From Pseudomonas serboccidentalis (GTDB lineage Bacteria; Pseudomonadota; Gammaproteobacteria; Pseudomonadales; Pseudomonadaceae): a stretch of DNA of 64,000 nucleotides. The stretch is from the NCBI RefSeq assembly GCF_028830055.1, contig NZ_CP101655.1:4427680-4491679 (forward strand), in the 5' to 3' direction. Below, piece by piece: positions 1 through 8,867 of this stretch (position 1 is the first letter of the stretch; each line of letters begins with the position of its first letter). The notes beneath the pieces were generated by a model, which did not search any database, was not told the DNA's origin, and saw only the letters and a program-made list of their open reading frames with translations. The position numbers were made by a program, and so were the translations under genes.

Positions 1-67
1 TCATGTCGAGCTACTCTTGGCAGAGCTGATCAAGCACGGTTTCAAAGCGAAGAAGTCCGGCGGCTAG
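1..67 (+). CDS. 3' end of a Sui1/YciH-type translation initiation factor (partial)
   Basis: Only the last 21 codons are inside the window; the frame starts at base 2 and ends at the TAG at 65-67. The visible C-terminus ends in ELIKHGFKAKKSGG, which matches the end of bacterial SUI1/YciH (eIF1-like) proteins, small ribosome-associated factors of unclear role. In pseudomonads such a gene commonly lies just upstream of speA, as here. The identification rests on this short tail and on synteny. Confidence 0.7.
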   Translation, partial: HVELLLAELIKHGFKAKKSGG

Positions 68-71
68 CAGC

Positions 72-148
72 CTCTGTGAAAACCACCCGCGGCTTGATCC
101 GGTTCTGCAATGTTCAGCGCCGGCGTCGTCTCCATGGTTTTCACAGAG
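72..148. repeat. Long-range inverted repeat between sui1 and speA
   Basis: CTCTGTGAAAACCA at 72-85 is exactly the reverse complement of TGGTTTTCACAGAG at 135-148, with 49 bases between. It starts five bases after the sui1 stop. It could form the base of a large mRNA stem-loop, or the two arms could be copies of an intergenic repeat. It has no U-tract, so it is not a standard terminator. Confidence 0.6.
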
Positions 149-179
149 CCTGTTCATACCGGTTTCTAAACTACACGCG

Positions 180-206
180 GTCAGCGCGGTCTACCGCCGC
201 GCTGAC
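180..206 (+). other. GC-rich stem-loop in the speA leader
   Basis: GTCAGCGCGG (180-189) pairs perfectly with CCGCGCTGAC (197-206) across a 7-base loop. The sequence after it is T-rich but has no continuous T-run, so it may be a weak terminator for sui1 or a structured part of the speA leader. Confidence 0.5.
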
Positions 207-284
207 GAACCGTCATTTTCATTCTTTAGACTGCGCCGGCCTGAGATCAGGCGACGCACTATGACTTCTTTATAGGGGACTTCG

Positions 285-2198
285 ATGTCCGTACGACGCA
301 CACGCAAAGACGATGGCAGCCAATGGACAGTTGCGGACAGCCGCAGTGTTTACGGGATTCGCCATTGGGGGGCCGGGTATTTCGCGATCAATGACGCCGG
401 TCGCGTCGAAGTTCGTCCGAACGGCCCGAGCAGCTCGCCTATCGACCTGTTCGAACAAGTCGACCAACTGCGCAAGAGCGGCTTGTCCTTGCCGTTGCTG
501 GTGCGTTTCCCCGACATCCTGCAAGACCGCGTCCGTCAGCTGACCGGTGCTTTCGACTCGAACATCGAGCGCCTGGAATACCAGAGCAAGTACACCGCGC
601 TGTACCCGATCAAGGTCAACCAGCAGGAAGCGGTGATCGAGAACATCATCGCCACCCAGGATGTCTCCATCGGTCTGGAAGCCGGCTCCAAGCCTGAACT
701 GCTGGCCGTGCTGGCGCTGGCGCCGAAGGGCGGCACCATCGTCTGCAACGGCTACAAGGACCGCGAGTTCATCCGTCTGGCGCTGATGGGCCAGAAGCTC
801 GGCCACAACGTGTTCATCGTGATCGAGAAAGAATCCGAAGTCGGTCTGGTGATCGAAGAGGCCGCCTCGCTCAAGGTCAAGCCACAGGTCGGCCTGCGCG
901 TGCGCCTGTCGTCGCTGGCTTCGTCGAAATGGGCGGACACCGGTGGCGAGAAATCCAAGTTCGGTCTGTCGGCGGCGCAACTGCTGTCGGTGGTCGAGCG
1001 CTTCCGCGTGGCCGGTCTGGATCAGGGCATCCGCCTGCTGCACTTCCACATGGGTTCGCAGATCGCCAACCTCGCTGACTACCAGCACGGTTTCAAGGAA
1101 GCGATCCGTTACTACGGCGAGCTGCGCAACCTGGGTCTGCCGGTCGATCACATCGACGTTGGCGGCGGTCTGGGTGTCGACTACGACGGTACCCACTCGC
1201 GCAACGCCAGCTCGATCAACTACGACATGGACGATTACGCCGGTGTGGTGGTCGGGATGCTCAAGGAGTTCTGCGACGCGCAGAGCCTGCCGCACCCGCA
1301 CATCTTCTCCGAAAGCGGCCGCTCGCTGACCGCGCATCACGCGATGCTGGTGGTGCAGGTGACCGACGTCGAGAAGCACAACGACGAAATCCCGCTGATC
1401 GAAAACAAGGAAAACCTGCCGGAAACCGTGCAGTGGCTGGTGGACCTGCTCGGCCCGACCGACATCGAAATGGTCACCGAGACCTACTGGCGCGCCACCC
1501 ACTACATGAGCGATGTGGCGTCGCAGTACGCCGACGGCAAGCTGACCCTGGCCGAAAAAGCCCTGGCCGAGCAGTGCTACTTCGCCGTGTGCCGTCGCCT
1601 GCACAACTCGTTGAAGGCGCGTCAGCGTTCGCACCGTCAGGTGCTCGACGAACTCAACGACAAGCTGGCCGACAAGTACATCTGCAACTTCTCGGTATTC
1701 CAGAGCCTGCCGGACACCTGGGCGATCGATCAGGTACTGCCGATCATCCCGCTGCATCGTCTGGACGAAGAGCCGCTGCGTCGCGCCGTGCTGCAAGACC
1801 TGACCTGCGACTCCGACGGCAAGATCAACCAGTACGTCGACGAGCAGAGCATCGAGACCAGCCTGCCGGTTCACGGTCTGAACGAGGGCGAAGACTACCT
1901 GCTGGGCGTGTTCCTGGTCGGCGCCTATCAGGAAATCCTCGGCGACATGCACAACCTGTTCGGTGACACCGACTCGGTGAACATCTACCAGAACGCCGAT
2001 GGCAGCGTGTACCACGCCGGTATCGAAACCCACGACACCATCGAAGACATGTTGCGCTACGTGCACTTGTCGCCGGAAGAACTGATGACTCACTACCGCG
2101 ACAAGTGCGCCAGTGCCCGCATCAGTGCCAGCGAACGCACGCAGTTCCTCGATGCCCTGCGTCTGGGCCTGACCCGCTCCTCCTACCTGTCTTCCTGA
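285..2198 (+). CDS. speA: Biosynthetic arginine decarboxylase
   Basis: A 637-residue protein of the usual length for bacterial SpeA. This PLP- and Mg-dependent enzyme converts arginine to agmatine, the first step of one putrescine route. It belongs to fold type III (alanine racemase-like barrel): the YPIKVNQ motif near residue 105 carries the PLP lysine, glycine-rich phosphate-binding stretches follow ([12 protein letters not shown] around residue 290), and [12 protein letters not shown] lies near residue 343. The ATG follows a GGGGA ribosome-binding site (TATAGGGGACTTCGATG). It stands alone as a single transcription unit in the same direction as sui1. Identity is secure from the whole-length match to the family pattern. 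Confidence 0.96.
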   Translation: MSVRRTRKDDGSQWTVADSRSVYGIRHWGAGYFAINDAGRVEVRPNGPSSSPIDLFEQVDQLRKSGLSLPLLVRFPDILQDRVRQLTGAFDSNIERLEYQSKYTALYPIKVNQQEAVIENIIATQDVSIGLEAGSKPELLAVLALAPKGGTIVCNGYKDREFIRLALMGQKLGHNVFIVIEKESEVGLVIEEAASLKVKPQVGLRVRLSSLASSKWADTGGEKSKFGLSAAQLLSVVERFRVAGLDQGIRLLHFHMGSQIANLADYQHGFKEAIRYYGELRNLGLPVDHIDVGGGLGVDYDGTHSRNASSINYDMDDYAGVVVGMLKEFCDAQSLPHPHIFSESGRSLTAHHAMLVVQVTDVEKHNDEIPLIENKENLPETVQWLVDLLGPTDIEMVTETYWRATHYMSDVASQYADGKLTLAEKALAEQCYFAVCRRLHNSLKARQRSHRQVLDELNDKLADKYICNFSVFQSLPDTWAIDQVLPIIPLHRLDEEPLRRAVLQDLTCDSDGKINQYVDEQSIETSLPVHGLNEGEDYLLGVFLVGAYQEILGDMHNLFGDTDSVNIYQNADGSVYHAGIETHDTIEDMLRYVHLSPEELMTHYRDKCASARISASERTQFLDALRLGLTRSSYLSS

Positions 2199-2224
2199 GA
2201 TCAGGTGCGCTCCCGTCGGGTTGT

Positions 2225-2280
2225 CCGAAATTTTTCCGCAGGCTGCGGAAAATTCGGATGATCCGGTGGGACATCTCCCA
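2225..2280 (+). terminator. Tandem stem-loops after speA
   Basis: CCGAA-TTTTCCGCAG at 2225-2241 pairs with CTGCGGAAAATTCGG at 2243-2257 with a two-base bulge. A second small stem, TGGGA/TCCCA (2267-2280), is followed by AAAAA. There is no U-tract on the plus strand, so this is probably a transcript-end or mRNA-stabilising structure rather than a classic intrinsic terminator. Confidence 0.4.
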
Positions 2281-2430
2281 AAAACCTCGCGAAATGTTGG
2301 GCTAACTGCACCAGCAAAGTCATCCGGTCTGCTTTTCGCGTAGGTCATTTCCTAAGTTGTACTTCAGCTCTCTACTCGGCCATGGCTCTCGGCGAGAATC
2401 CCCGGCCGCCCCTCCTGTAGAGATCCGCCC

Positions 2431-3771
2431 ATGTTCGATTCAGTCAACGAGCCGTCGTTTCGTCTCGATGTAGCGGGGCTTTCCGCCTCCTTCGAGGTGC
2501 TGACCTTTACCGGAAGCGAGGGCATCAGCGAACCCTTCGCCGTTGACATCGATCTGTTGGTCGATGACCCGCACCTGGACCTTGCCAGCCTGCTGTATCG
2601 CTCGGCGTTTCTGCAGTTCGGCCCTTTGAACAATGGTCTGAACGGCCAGTTGCAGGGTGTCGTCCAGCATGAACACGGTGAGGGTTCCCGGCTGTGCCGG
2701 GTGACGCTGGGGCCGAAGCTCCGTTGTCTGCAACTGCGTTTCAGTCAGCGGATTTTCAGTAGCCAGAACGTACCGCAGATCCTCGCGCAAGTGCTCAAGG
2801 AACACGGGATTGTCGGCGTGCAACGGCGCTTCGATTTGCGCAGCGAGTACCCGGTCCGGACCTTTTGCACTCAGTATCGCGAATCAGACCTGCAGTTTGT
2901 GCAGCGGCTGTGCGCACAGGCGCGAATCCACTATTACTTCGAGCACAGGCCTGACGGGCACTGTCTGGTCTTCGCCGATGATCCACCGCGTTTGCCCGTG
3001 GTCGACGTGGCGTCGCTGGACCGTGGTTCCGCACCCACAGTGCGTCGCTGGCAAGTAGAAGCGGAAGCGGGGGATGTGCCCGAGCGTCCCGCCGGAACCC
3101 AAAGGGCCGAAGGCCACAGCGAACTGCCGACCTTGCGCAGCGCTCAGTGGCTGGTGCTGAGTGGATATCCGTTGGCCGAGTGCAACCGCCATTGGTTGCT
3201 CAGCCGGATCGAACATCGCGGCGACCCCGCCAGCGAACCGTCGTACAGCAACCGGATTTTCGCCACAGCCCAGGCGCCACTCCCGACACTGGCGAGTACC
3301 TGTGCCAGGCCGCGCATGCACAGCCTGCAACGGGCCTGGGTGGTGACGGTTGACGAACCACAGCCCGATGACCTGCGACCGGTGGCGGTGCAGTTCGATT
3401 GGCTGTATCAGGGCGAGGGCGCTGCCGCCAGCCACTGTTGGCTGCCGCTCGCACCGGCATTGAGCGAGACGGCGCTGGCGTCATTGCGCGAAGGCGTCGA
3501 AGTGGTGGTGAGCTTTCTGGAGGGCGACCCGGATCAACCGGTAATCAGCGGGGTCTTGCAGGTGTCGGCCGTGCTCGAAGACGACGATGAGGCTTCGCTC
3601 CCCGTACTGCCGGACGAACTGCCCAGCGCAGGCCTGATGCAATGGCTCAAGTCCGAAGAGCCGCTACTGCTGTTGTGCCTGATGCCCGGCGGAGGCAGTT
3701 ACAGCCACTGCTCCGCGTCAATCTGCAGTTGCCGACTGGTCGCGTCGCTGGATCAGGGCGGCGCCACTTGA
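2431..3771 (+). CDS. vgrG: Short VgrG-type type VI secretion protein
   Basis: A 446-residue protein with the phage gp27-like fold characteristic of VgrG in its N-terminal two thirds (FRLDVAGLSASFEVLTFTG near the start, YRESDLQFVQRLCAQARIHYYFEH around residues 150-175) and a gp5-type OB segment near 340-395 (VVVSFLEGDPDQPVISGVL). VgrG trimers cap the Hcp tube of the type VI system and carry effectors. Unlike full VgrGs (600 residues or more) it stops soon after the OB segment, without a long beta-helical spike, and ends in a Cys/His cluster (CLMPGGGSYSHC, then CSCR). The stop overlaps the next gene, a DUF4123 adaptor. No other type VI genes are in the window, so it would depend on a system encoded elsewhere. 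Confidence 0.82.
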   Translation: MFDSVNEPSFRLDVAGLSASFEVLTFTGSEGISEPFAVDIDLLVDDPHLDLASLLYRSAFLQFGPLNNGLNGQLQGVVQHEHGEGSRLCRVTLGPKLRCLQLRFSQRIFSSQNVPQILAQVLKEHGIVGVQRRFDLRSEYPVRTFCTQYRESDLQFVQRLCAQARIHYYFEHRPDGHCLVFADDPPRLPVVDVASLDRGSAPTVRRWQVEAEAGDVPERPAGTQRAEGHSELPTLRSAQWLVLSGYPLAECNRHWLLSRIEHRGDPASEPSYSNRIFATAQAPLPTLASTCARPRMHSLQRAWVVTVDEPQPDDLRPVAVQFDWLYQGEGAAASHCWLPLAPALSETALASLREGVEVVVSFLEGDPDQPVISGVLQVSAVLEDDDEASLPVLPDELPSAGLMQWLKSEEPLLLLCLMPGGGSYSHCSASICSCRLVASLDQGGAT

Positions 3772-4562
3772 GCGGCGTGGGATTTGTCCAGCAGGCGAAT
3801 TGGCTGTTGCTCGACAGCGTCGATGCGCAGCAGGCGCTGGCGACACTGCGTCAGGGCTTTGCCGGGGTGCGTTGCACGCGGCTGTTCGACGGCACCGAGT
3901 TTCAGGCCGTGAGCGAGCACGGTCCGCTGCTGGTCGATTTGCATGAGTGCCCGGCATTGGCCGCGTTGTGTCACCACGATCCGCAGACCTGGCGCGGTCT
4001 GCTGATCGCCAGCGAGGCCTCTGAGCAGGCCCTGCTGAGCCACCTGCAACGGATGCTGAGCGTTTCCTTCGGGCTCAACCACCGCGCCTTGCTCGGTTAC
4101 TACAACCGCCAGACGGCCAGCTACTTCTTCGATGCCTGCGATGCCGCCGACCTGAGCCGCTGGCTCGGGCCGATCCGCCTGTTGCGCTGGTTCGGTGGCA
4201 CCTGGGCCGACCTCGCCATTGGCAGTCAGGGCTGGCAGCAATTGCGCAACCCGCAATGGGCGGTCGAACGGCTGGGGATCGACGAAAGTCTCACCCGTCG
4301 TCAGCGTGAGCGCTTGCAAAGCTGCCTGCTGGAACAGCACATCTGGCGCTGGTGCCAATCGGCGGCAACTGACTATCCGACGATGGCTTCCCATGTGCAG
4401 CAGGGGCTGGCGTTGGGGTTTCGCGAAAGGCCGCTGCTCGATGACTGGCTGTGGCTACGCTTGCAGCATCCGCGTGCGCCATTGCTGTCGGCGCCGGACG
4501 GACTGAGTGCGTCAGCGCGGCTCGAACAATTGCGTCAACGCTGGCAACGCGATCAGCCCTGA
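3768..4562 (+). CDS. DUF4123 type VI adaptor/chaperone
   Basis: About 264 residues of DUF4123 type: LLLDSVDAQQALATLRQ near the start, LFDGTEF, GPLLVDL, then HLQRMLSVSFGLNHRALLGYYN and the RWLGPIRLL segment in the middle. DUF4123 proteins load cargo effectors onto their cognate VgrG. The preferred start is a TTG at 3768 that overlaps the vgrG stop (TTGA); a GTG at 3777 is possible. The same frame is open further upstream but reads there as an arginine-rich shadow of vgrG. Downstream, the gene overlaps the convergent MATE gene by 10 bp, so no effector gene follows, which is unusual for a vgrG-adaptor pair. Confidence 0.75.
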   Translation: MSGVGFVQQANWLLLDSVDAQQALATLRQGFAGVRCTRLFDGTEFQAVSEHGPLLVDLHECPALAALCHHDPQTWRGLLIASEASEQALLSHLQRMLSVSFGLNHRALLGYYNRQTASYFFDACDAADLSRWLGPIRLLRWFGGTWADLAIGSQGWQQLRNPQWAVERLGIDESLTRRQRERLQSCLLEQHIWRWCQSAATDYPTMASHVQQGLALGFRERPLLDDWLWLRLQHPRAPLLSAPDGLSASARLEQLRQRWQRDQP

Positions 4563-5908
4563 GCATGGCGGCCGCTGAACCAGCCGTCATTACGCCGCAG
4601 CCACAGGGCCAGTGCGCCGAGGGTCAGACTGCGCAGCACCATGAACAACAGGAAAGATATCCACAGACCGTGATTGCCCAGCCCCTGCAACGCCCAGGCG
4701 AACGGCAGCAGCAGGGCGACGGTCAGCAGCATGCCGTTGCGCATTTCCCGCGCGCGGGTGGCGCCAATGAACAGGCCGTCGAGCAAGTAACTCCAGACCG
4801 CAATCAACGGCAACACCGCCAGATACGGCAGATAGATGAACGCGGTGTCGCGCACGCTCTGGATGTCAGTCTGCATTTCAATGAACAGGTGCCCGGCCAG
4901 CAGAAACAGCGCGGCGAAACCGAGGCTGGCCAGCAGCGACCAGCCCCCGGCCACCACCAATGAGCGACGCAAGGCGAGGCGATCACGGGCGCCGATGGCG
5001 TGTCCGCACAAGGCTTCGACCGCATGCGCCAGACCGTCCAGCGCGTGGGCGGTCAGCAACAGGCCGTTGAGCAACAGGGCATTGGCCGCCACGGTGGCAT
5101 CGCCGAGCCGCGCGCCTTGCACGGTGATCAGGAAAAATACCGATTGCAGCGCCAGGCTGCGAATGAAGATGTCGCGGTTGACCGCCAGCAGCGGGCGCCA
5201 GCTCTGCCACACCTTCAGCGCCGCCCACGCAATGTGCCCGGGATACGCGCGCAATGCGCCACGGGTCAGCCACAGGCCGAGCAGGGCACCGCTCCACTCG
5301 GCGATCACCGAGGCTCGGGCCGAACCGACCACGCCCCATTCCAGACCCATGACGAACCACAGGTTGAGGGCGATGTTGATCAGGTTGGTGCTCAGCAGAA
5401 TCGCCAGCGGCGCCCGGGCGTTCTGGGTGCCTAGAAACCAGCCGACCAGGGCGTAACTGGCCAGCGCCGCCGGCAGCCCGAATAACCGGGTGTGGAAAAA
5501 GTCGCGGGTCAGTTGATCGAGCTCGGCCGACGGCTGCATGAAATGCAAGGCCACGCCGCTCAACGGCACGCCCAGCGCGCCGAGCACGATCGCCAGCCCC
5601 AGGGCCAGCAACAAGCCCTGCAACAGTATCTGCCGCAACGCCGCACCATCGCTGCGCCCGGCGGCCTGCGCGGCAAACCCGGTGGTGCCCATGCGCAGAA
5701 AGCCCATGGCCCAGGCGAGAAAGGTGTAGAGGCTGGCGCCGACTGCCACGGCGCCCAGTTGATGGGCGTGGGGCAGGTGACCGATGACGGTGCTGTCGAC
5801 CAGCGCCACCAGCGGCACGGAAATATTGGAAAGAATCATCGGCGCGGCGAGCGCCCAGACCTTGCGGTGAGTCGGGCGGTCGCGCCAGTCGGCAATCAGG
5901 TTGGACAT
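4553..5908 (-). CDS. MATE family efflux transporter (DinF-like)
   Basis: A 451-residue inner-membrane protein with the twelve hydrophobic segments of the MATE family. It begins WALAAPMILSNISVPLVALVDS, the usual DinF-type first helix, followed by VDSTVIGHL. Members exchange Na+ or H+ for cationic drugs, dyes or metabolites. The ATG at 5908 was chosen because AAGGAG lies just upstream on the minus strand; 18 further in-frame upstream residues lack family resemblance. The 3' end overlaps the DUF4123 gene by 10 bp tail to tail. The substrate cannot be told from sequence. Confidence 0.9.
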   Translation of the reverse strand: MSNLIADWRDRPTHRKVWALAAPMILSNISVPLVALVDSTVIGHLPHAHQLGAVAVGASLYTFLAWAMGFLRMGTTGFAAQAAGRSDGAALRQILLQGLLLALGLAIVLGALGVPLSGVALHFMQPSAELDQLTRDFFHTRLFGLPAALASYALVGWFLGTQNARAPLAILLSTNLINIALNLWFVMGLEWGVVGSARASVIAEWSGALLGLWLTRGALRAYPGHIAWAALKVWQSWRPLLAVNRDIFIRSLALQSVFFLITVQGARLGDATVAANALLLNGLLLTAHALDGLAHAVEALCGHAIGARDRLALRRSLVVAGGWSLLASLGFAALFLLAGHLFIEMQTDIQSVRDTAFIYLPYLAVLPLIAVWSYLLDGLFIGATRAREMRNGMLLTVALLLPFAWALQGLGNHGLWISFLLFMVLRSLTLGALALWLRRNDGWFSGRHAQG

Positions 5909-5995
5909 GCGGGCTCCTTGGAGGAGCGGGGATTGTAGCGATTCATCTGGTCTGACACGCAATCCATTGCAGGCGAAGCCTACAGGGAGGCTGTG

Positions 5996-6289
5996 TCAGT
6001 GGATGATCCAGCTCAGCAACCACAACCCCAGCAGCAGCCAGATGATCCCGGCAATGATCGACGCATTCATGAACGCGCGGATCGCCGACCACAACAGCAT
6101 CAAGCCGACGATCAGCGCGAGAATGCTGATGATCGAGGTGTCCATACCCAGCGTCTTGGCCAGACCGTCGACAAAGTTGCCGCCGGCGTTGCTCAGAATG
6201 TTGAACAGGCCGCTGAGCCCATCGACGATAAAGCGGATGATCGAGCCGAGTGCCTGGCCGAGCCATTCGAAAAAGCTTTCTACCTGCAT
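5996..6289 (-). CDS. Small conserved membrane protein, function unknown
   Basis: A 97-residue protein with an amphipathic N-terminus (MQVESFFEWLGQALGSIIRF) and two strongly hydrophobic segments near residues 52-72 and 76-96, ending SWIIH. There are no recognisable catalytic motifs. It lies upstream of the MATE gene on the same strand, 87 bases away, so the two could be co-transcribed. I do not recognise a named family beyond small Pseudomonas membrane proteins; the coding call rests on clean codon use and typical membrane composition. Confidence 0.7.
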   Translation of the reverse strand: MQVESFFEWLGQALGSIIRFIVDGLSGLFNILSNAGGNFVDGLAKTLGMDTSIISILALIVGLMLLWSAIRAFMNASIIAGIIWLLLGLWLLSWIIH

Positions 6290-6387
6290 GTGTGCATCCT
6301 GATGAAAGAGCTGAGCCTTGGGCCACGCCGAGGGTGGCCGAGTTCCCTGTCAGGAGTATGGCTCAATGCTGCGCCGAACGGAAAACC

Positions 6388-6472
6388 TGTAGGAGCTGCC
6401 GCAGGCTGCGATCTTTTGATCTTGATTTTCAAGGGCAAGATCAAAAGATCGCAGCCTGCGGCAGCTCCTACA
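6388..6472. repeat. Dispersed intergenic inverted repeat, GTAGGAGCTGCC family
   Basis: The left arm GTAGGAGCTGCCGCAGGCTG, followed by CGATCTTTTGATCTTG, is mirrored by the right arm ending CTGCGGCAGCTCCTACA, giving a near-perfect hairpin of about 37 bp per arm. Seven other copies of this family lie in the window: paired arms at 32306, 37759, 38602, 48409, 51337 and 56964, and a single arm at 59860. It is a REP/REPIN-like element of fluorescent pseudomonads. Confidence 0.9.
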
Positions 6473-6528
6473 TGGGCCTTGCCTTCAGGACGTATCCCCC
6501 CGAAGCTATACGCCTTCAGGAGAACCCG

Positions 6529-6831
6529 ATGAACCTTGTTGAACTGACCGAACGCCTGCACGCCATTCGCGACCGCAATGACTGGCGGCAATTTCACAGC
6601 CCGAAAAACCTGGCCATGGCCGCCAGTGTCGAGATGTCCGAGCTGGTGGAGATTTTCCAGTGGCTGACTGAAGACCAGTCGCGCCAGTTGCCGGCGGAAA
6701 AGCTGGCGCATGCCGGGCAGGAAGTCGGCGACATCGTGCTGTACCTGTTGCTGCTGTGCAGCGAGTTGGGGCTGGACATGAATGAAGTGGTGCGCAGCAA
6801 GCTCGCCGACAGCGAACGGCGGTTCAACTGA
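6529..6831 (+). CDS. MazG-like nucleotide pyrophosphohydrolase
   Basis: A 100-residue single MazG-type domain. It starts MNLVELTERLHAIRDRNDW, then the metal-binding helices: MSELVEIFQW (ExxE, about residues 35-41) and the partner QEVGDIVLYLLLL (ExxD, about residues 66-70). This matches the all-alpha NTP-pyrophosphatase fold of RS21-C6/MazG-like proteins that cleave abnormal (d)NTPs. The ATG at 6529 has CAGGAG eight bases upstream. It overlaps the following methyltransferase start by one base (TGATG), so the two form an operon. The exact nucleotide substrate is unknown. Confidence 0.85.
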   Translation: MNLVELTERLHAIRDRNDWRQFHSPKNLAMAASVEMSELVEIFQWLTEDQSRQLPAEKLAHAGQEVGDIVLYLLLLCSELGLDMNEVVRSKLADSERRFN

Positions 6832-7580
6832 TGAGCGACCGGCATTTCGATCAGTTGGCGACCCGGTTCGCCGAAAAAATCTACGGCGGCGCCAAAGGGG
6901 CGATTCGCCTCGCGGTGCTGCAGGCCGACCTTGCCGAAGCGCTGCCGGACCGGCCGTTGCGGGTGCTGGACATCGGTGGAGGCCTGGGCCACATGTCGCT
7001 GTGGCTGGCCGAACGCGGCCACGAAGTGACCTTCACCGAACCGGCCGAGCCGATGCTCGAAGGCGCCCGTCAGCGCTTCGCCGAGGCCGGGCAAACCGCG
7101 ACGTTCATTCAGGCACCGTGGCAGGAGCTGCTCGGTCAGCTCACTGAACCGTACGATCTGGTGATCTGCCATGCCGTGCTCGAATGGCTGGCCGAACCCC
7201 ACGCGATCCTTCCGGTGCTGCATCAGCTGACCAAACCTGGCGGCTGGCTGTCGCTGGCGTTCTACAACCGTGATGCACTGATTTATCGCAACCTGCTCAA
7301 GGGCCATTTCAAGAAAATGCGCAAGAACGTCATGGCCGGCGAAAAGCAGAGCCTGACTCCCCAGCAGCCGCTCGATCCACGGGAACTGGCGACGCAACTC
7401 GAAGGGTTGTGGCAGGTCGAAAGCCAGAGCGGGGTGCGGGTTTTTCACGATTACATGCCGGTGGAATTCCAGGCCCGTGCCGAACTGGCGGACTTGCTGG
7501 AAATGGAACTGGCGCACCGTCGTCACCCAAGCTTCGCCGGGCTTGGGCGTTACTTGCACTGGATCTGCCGGCCGATCTGA
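6831..7580 (+). CDS. cmoM: tRNA 5-carboxymethoxyuridine methyltransferase CmoM
   Basis: A 249-residue class I SAM-dependent methyltransferase. The start RHFDQLATRFAEKIYGGAKG matches the CmoM/SmtA family; motif I is VLDIGGGLGHMSL near residue 45, followed by the acidic TEPAEPML and the ICHAVLEWL segment. CmoM methylates the carboxyl of cmo5U34 in tRNA to give mcmo5U, improving wobble decoding. It is translationally coupled to the MazG-like gene. The assignment rests on the distinctive N-terminus; a generic methyltransferase is the only alternative. Confidence 0.85.
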   Translation: MSDRHFDQLATRFAEKIYGGAKGAIRLAVLQADLAEALPDRPLRVLDIGGGLGHMSLWLAERGHEVTFTEPAEPMLEGARQRFAEAGQTATFIQAPWQELLGQLTEPYDLVICHAVLEWLAEPHAILPVLHQLTKPGGWLSLAFYNRDALIYRNLLKGHFKKMRKNVMAGEKQSLTPQQPLDPRELATQLEGLWQVESQSGVRVFHDYMPVEFQARAELADLLEMELAHRRHPSFAGLGRYLHWICRPI

Positions 7581-7592
7581 TCGGAGCACGAC

Positions 7593-8201
7593 ATGAAAGC
7601 ACAATCGGGGTTATTGCTGATCTGTCTGGGGTTGGCCGCCTGTCAGGGCAGCAACCCGTACGTGGCGCAATCGCGGCCCCTGCCGCCAGCGCCGCCGCAA
7701 GCCGCGACCACCTTCGACCGCAGTGCTTATCCGGCGCCACCGCGCGATTACGGGCGCTATCGCAGTTGGGCCTGGCTCAACGGGCAACTGCCGCCGGGCA
7801 CCGCGTGGGCGGATTCTGCGCAAGTGGCCGAGGCGGTCAGCAATGCCCTCGACCAGCGCGGCTTGCGCCCGTTACACGACAATCGTCCGGCCGACCTGTT
7901 GGTCAGTGCCAACCTGAGTCTGCAAACCCGCCTGCGTCAGGTGCAGGACGATTACGGTTACGGCGGATACAGTGGCTATGATCGATACGGGCGCGGTTAT
8001 GGCATGTACAACAGCGTGCCGATTGTTCGCACCTATCAGGAGCAGGTTGTCGTGGTGCAGGTCAATCTGTTCGACGCCGGCACTGGTCAACCGGTGTGGA
8101 GCGCCAGCGCCGAAACGGCCAGCCAGGGAAGCCAACTGGTGCGCACCGACGCCATTCGCGAGGCTGTGGAAAAAGCCATGTCAGCCTATCCGCCCAGCTA
8201 A
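7593..8201 (+). CDS. DUF4136 lipoprotein 1
   Basis: A 202-residue protein with a type II signal peptide: the lipobox LAAC places the lipid cysteine at about residue 17. The mature part begins with a proline-rich spacer, then the DUF4136 core ([55 protein letters not shown]). A Gly/Tyr-rich insertion ([17 protein letters not shown]) lies mid-domain. DUF4136 proteins are envelope lipoproteins of unknown role. It follows cmoM by 12 bases and may be on the same transcript. It is paralogous to the next gene. Confidence 0.85.
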   Translation: MKAQSGLLLICLGLAACQGSNPYVAQSRPLPPAPPQAATTFDRSAYPAPPRDYGRYRSWAWLNGQLPPGTAWADSAQVAEAVSNALDQRGLRPLHDNRPADLLVSANLSLQTRLRQVQDDYGYGGYSGYDRYGRGYGMYNSVPIVRTYQEQVVVVQVNLFDAGTGQPVWSASAETASQGSQLVRTDAIREAVEKAMSAYPPS

Positions 8202-8251
8202 ACTCTATGTGAGAACACTTCGCGGGTTCAGGCCTTCAACCGGAGAAAACC

Positions 8252-8809
8252 ATGTTCCGTCGTCTCGCTTTACTGGTCATGGCCGCGTTGCTCAGTGCCT
8301 GCGCCGCCCACCAGGTCAACCATGACTTCGATGCCAGTCGCGACTTTGCCGCGTATCGCAGCTGGAGCTGGAAAGACCCCGCCCTGCAATACCGCCCGGA
8401 TGATCCCCGGATCAAAAGCGATTTGACCGAGCAACGTATCCGCCAGGCCGTCAGCGACCAGCTCGACCAGCGCGGCTTGCGTCCTGCCGCCGCAGGTACC
8501 AAGGGCGACCTGAGTGTGCAGACCTACCTGATCGTCGAGGATCGCCAGCAGCAAGTGACCACCAACTACGGCGGCGGTTGGGGTGGCCCGTGGAACGGTT
8601 ACTGGGGCGCGCCGATGTACAACGAAACCCGCAACATCACCTACAAGGTAGCGACGATCCAGATTGACCTGCTCGACGGCAAGGACGGCAAACTGGTGTG
8701 GCGCGGCAGTGATGAGCAAATGCTCAGCAGTACGCCCAGTCCACAGGATCGCAGCAACTCGATCCGCGAGACGGTCGGCCGGATTCTGGCCAACTATCCA
8801 CCGCGCTAA
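8252..8809 (+). CDS. DUF4136 lipoprotein 2
   Basis: A 185-residue lipoprotein with lipobox LSAC and the same core as its upstream neighbour: [60 protein letters not shown]. This and the preceding gene are therefore a tandem paralogous pair; this copy lacks the Gly/Tyr-rich insert but keeps a shorter GGGWGGPWNGYWG loop. The unit ends in a good intrinsic terminator 13 bases after the stop. Its function is unknown; the location is probably the outer membrane (the residue after the cysteine is Ala). Confidence 0.87.
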   Translation: MFRRLALLVMAALLSACAAHQVNHDFDASRDFAAYRSWSWKDPALQYRPDDPRIKSDLTEQRIRQAVSDQLDQRGLRPAAAGTKGDLSVQTYLIVEDRQQQVTTNYGGGWGGPWNGYWGAPMYNETRNITYKVATIQIDLLDGKDGKLVWRGSDEQMLSSTPSPQDRSNSIRETVGRILANYPPR

Positions 8810-8822
8810 GCCGGTTTGAAGA

Positions 8823-8850
8823 ATGGGAGCCCAGCGGCTCCCATTTTTTT
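8823..8850 (+). terminator. Intrinsic terminator after the DUF4136 pair
   Basis: ATGGGAGCC and GGCTCCCAT form a 9-bp GC-rich stem around CAGC, followed by an uninterrupted run of T. It closes the mazG-like/cmoM/DUF4136 unit. Confidence 0.93.
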
Positions 8851-8867
8851 GCCTGACACCAATCCCC

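Noticed and set aside
270..2348. Long open frame antisense to speA (about 690 codons)
   Set aside because: It mirrors speA codon by codon, has His/Gln/Val-rich shadow composition and no family motifs. High GC third positions open the complementary frame.
3642..3767. Possible frameshift joining vgrG and the DUF4123 gene into one protein
   Set aside because: The vgrG frame ends naturally with a stop overlapping a TTG start, and the upstream part of the second frame reads as arginine-rich noise, so two genes fit better than a frameshift.
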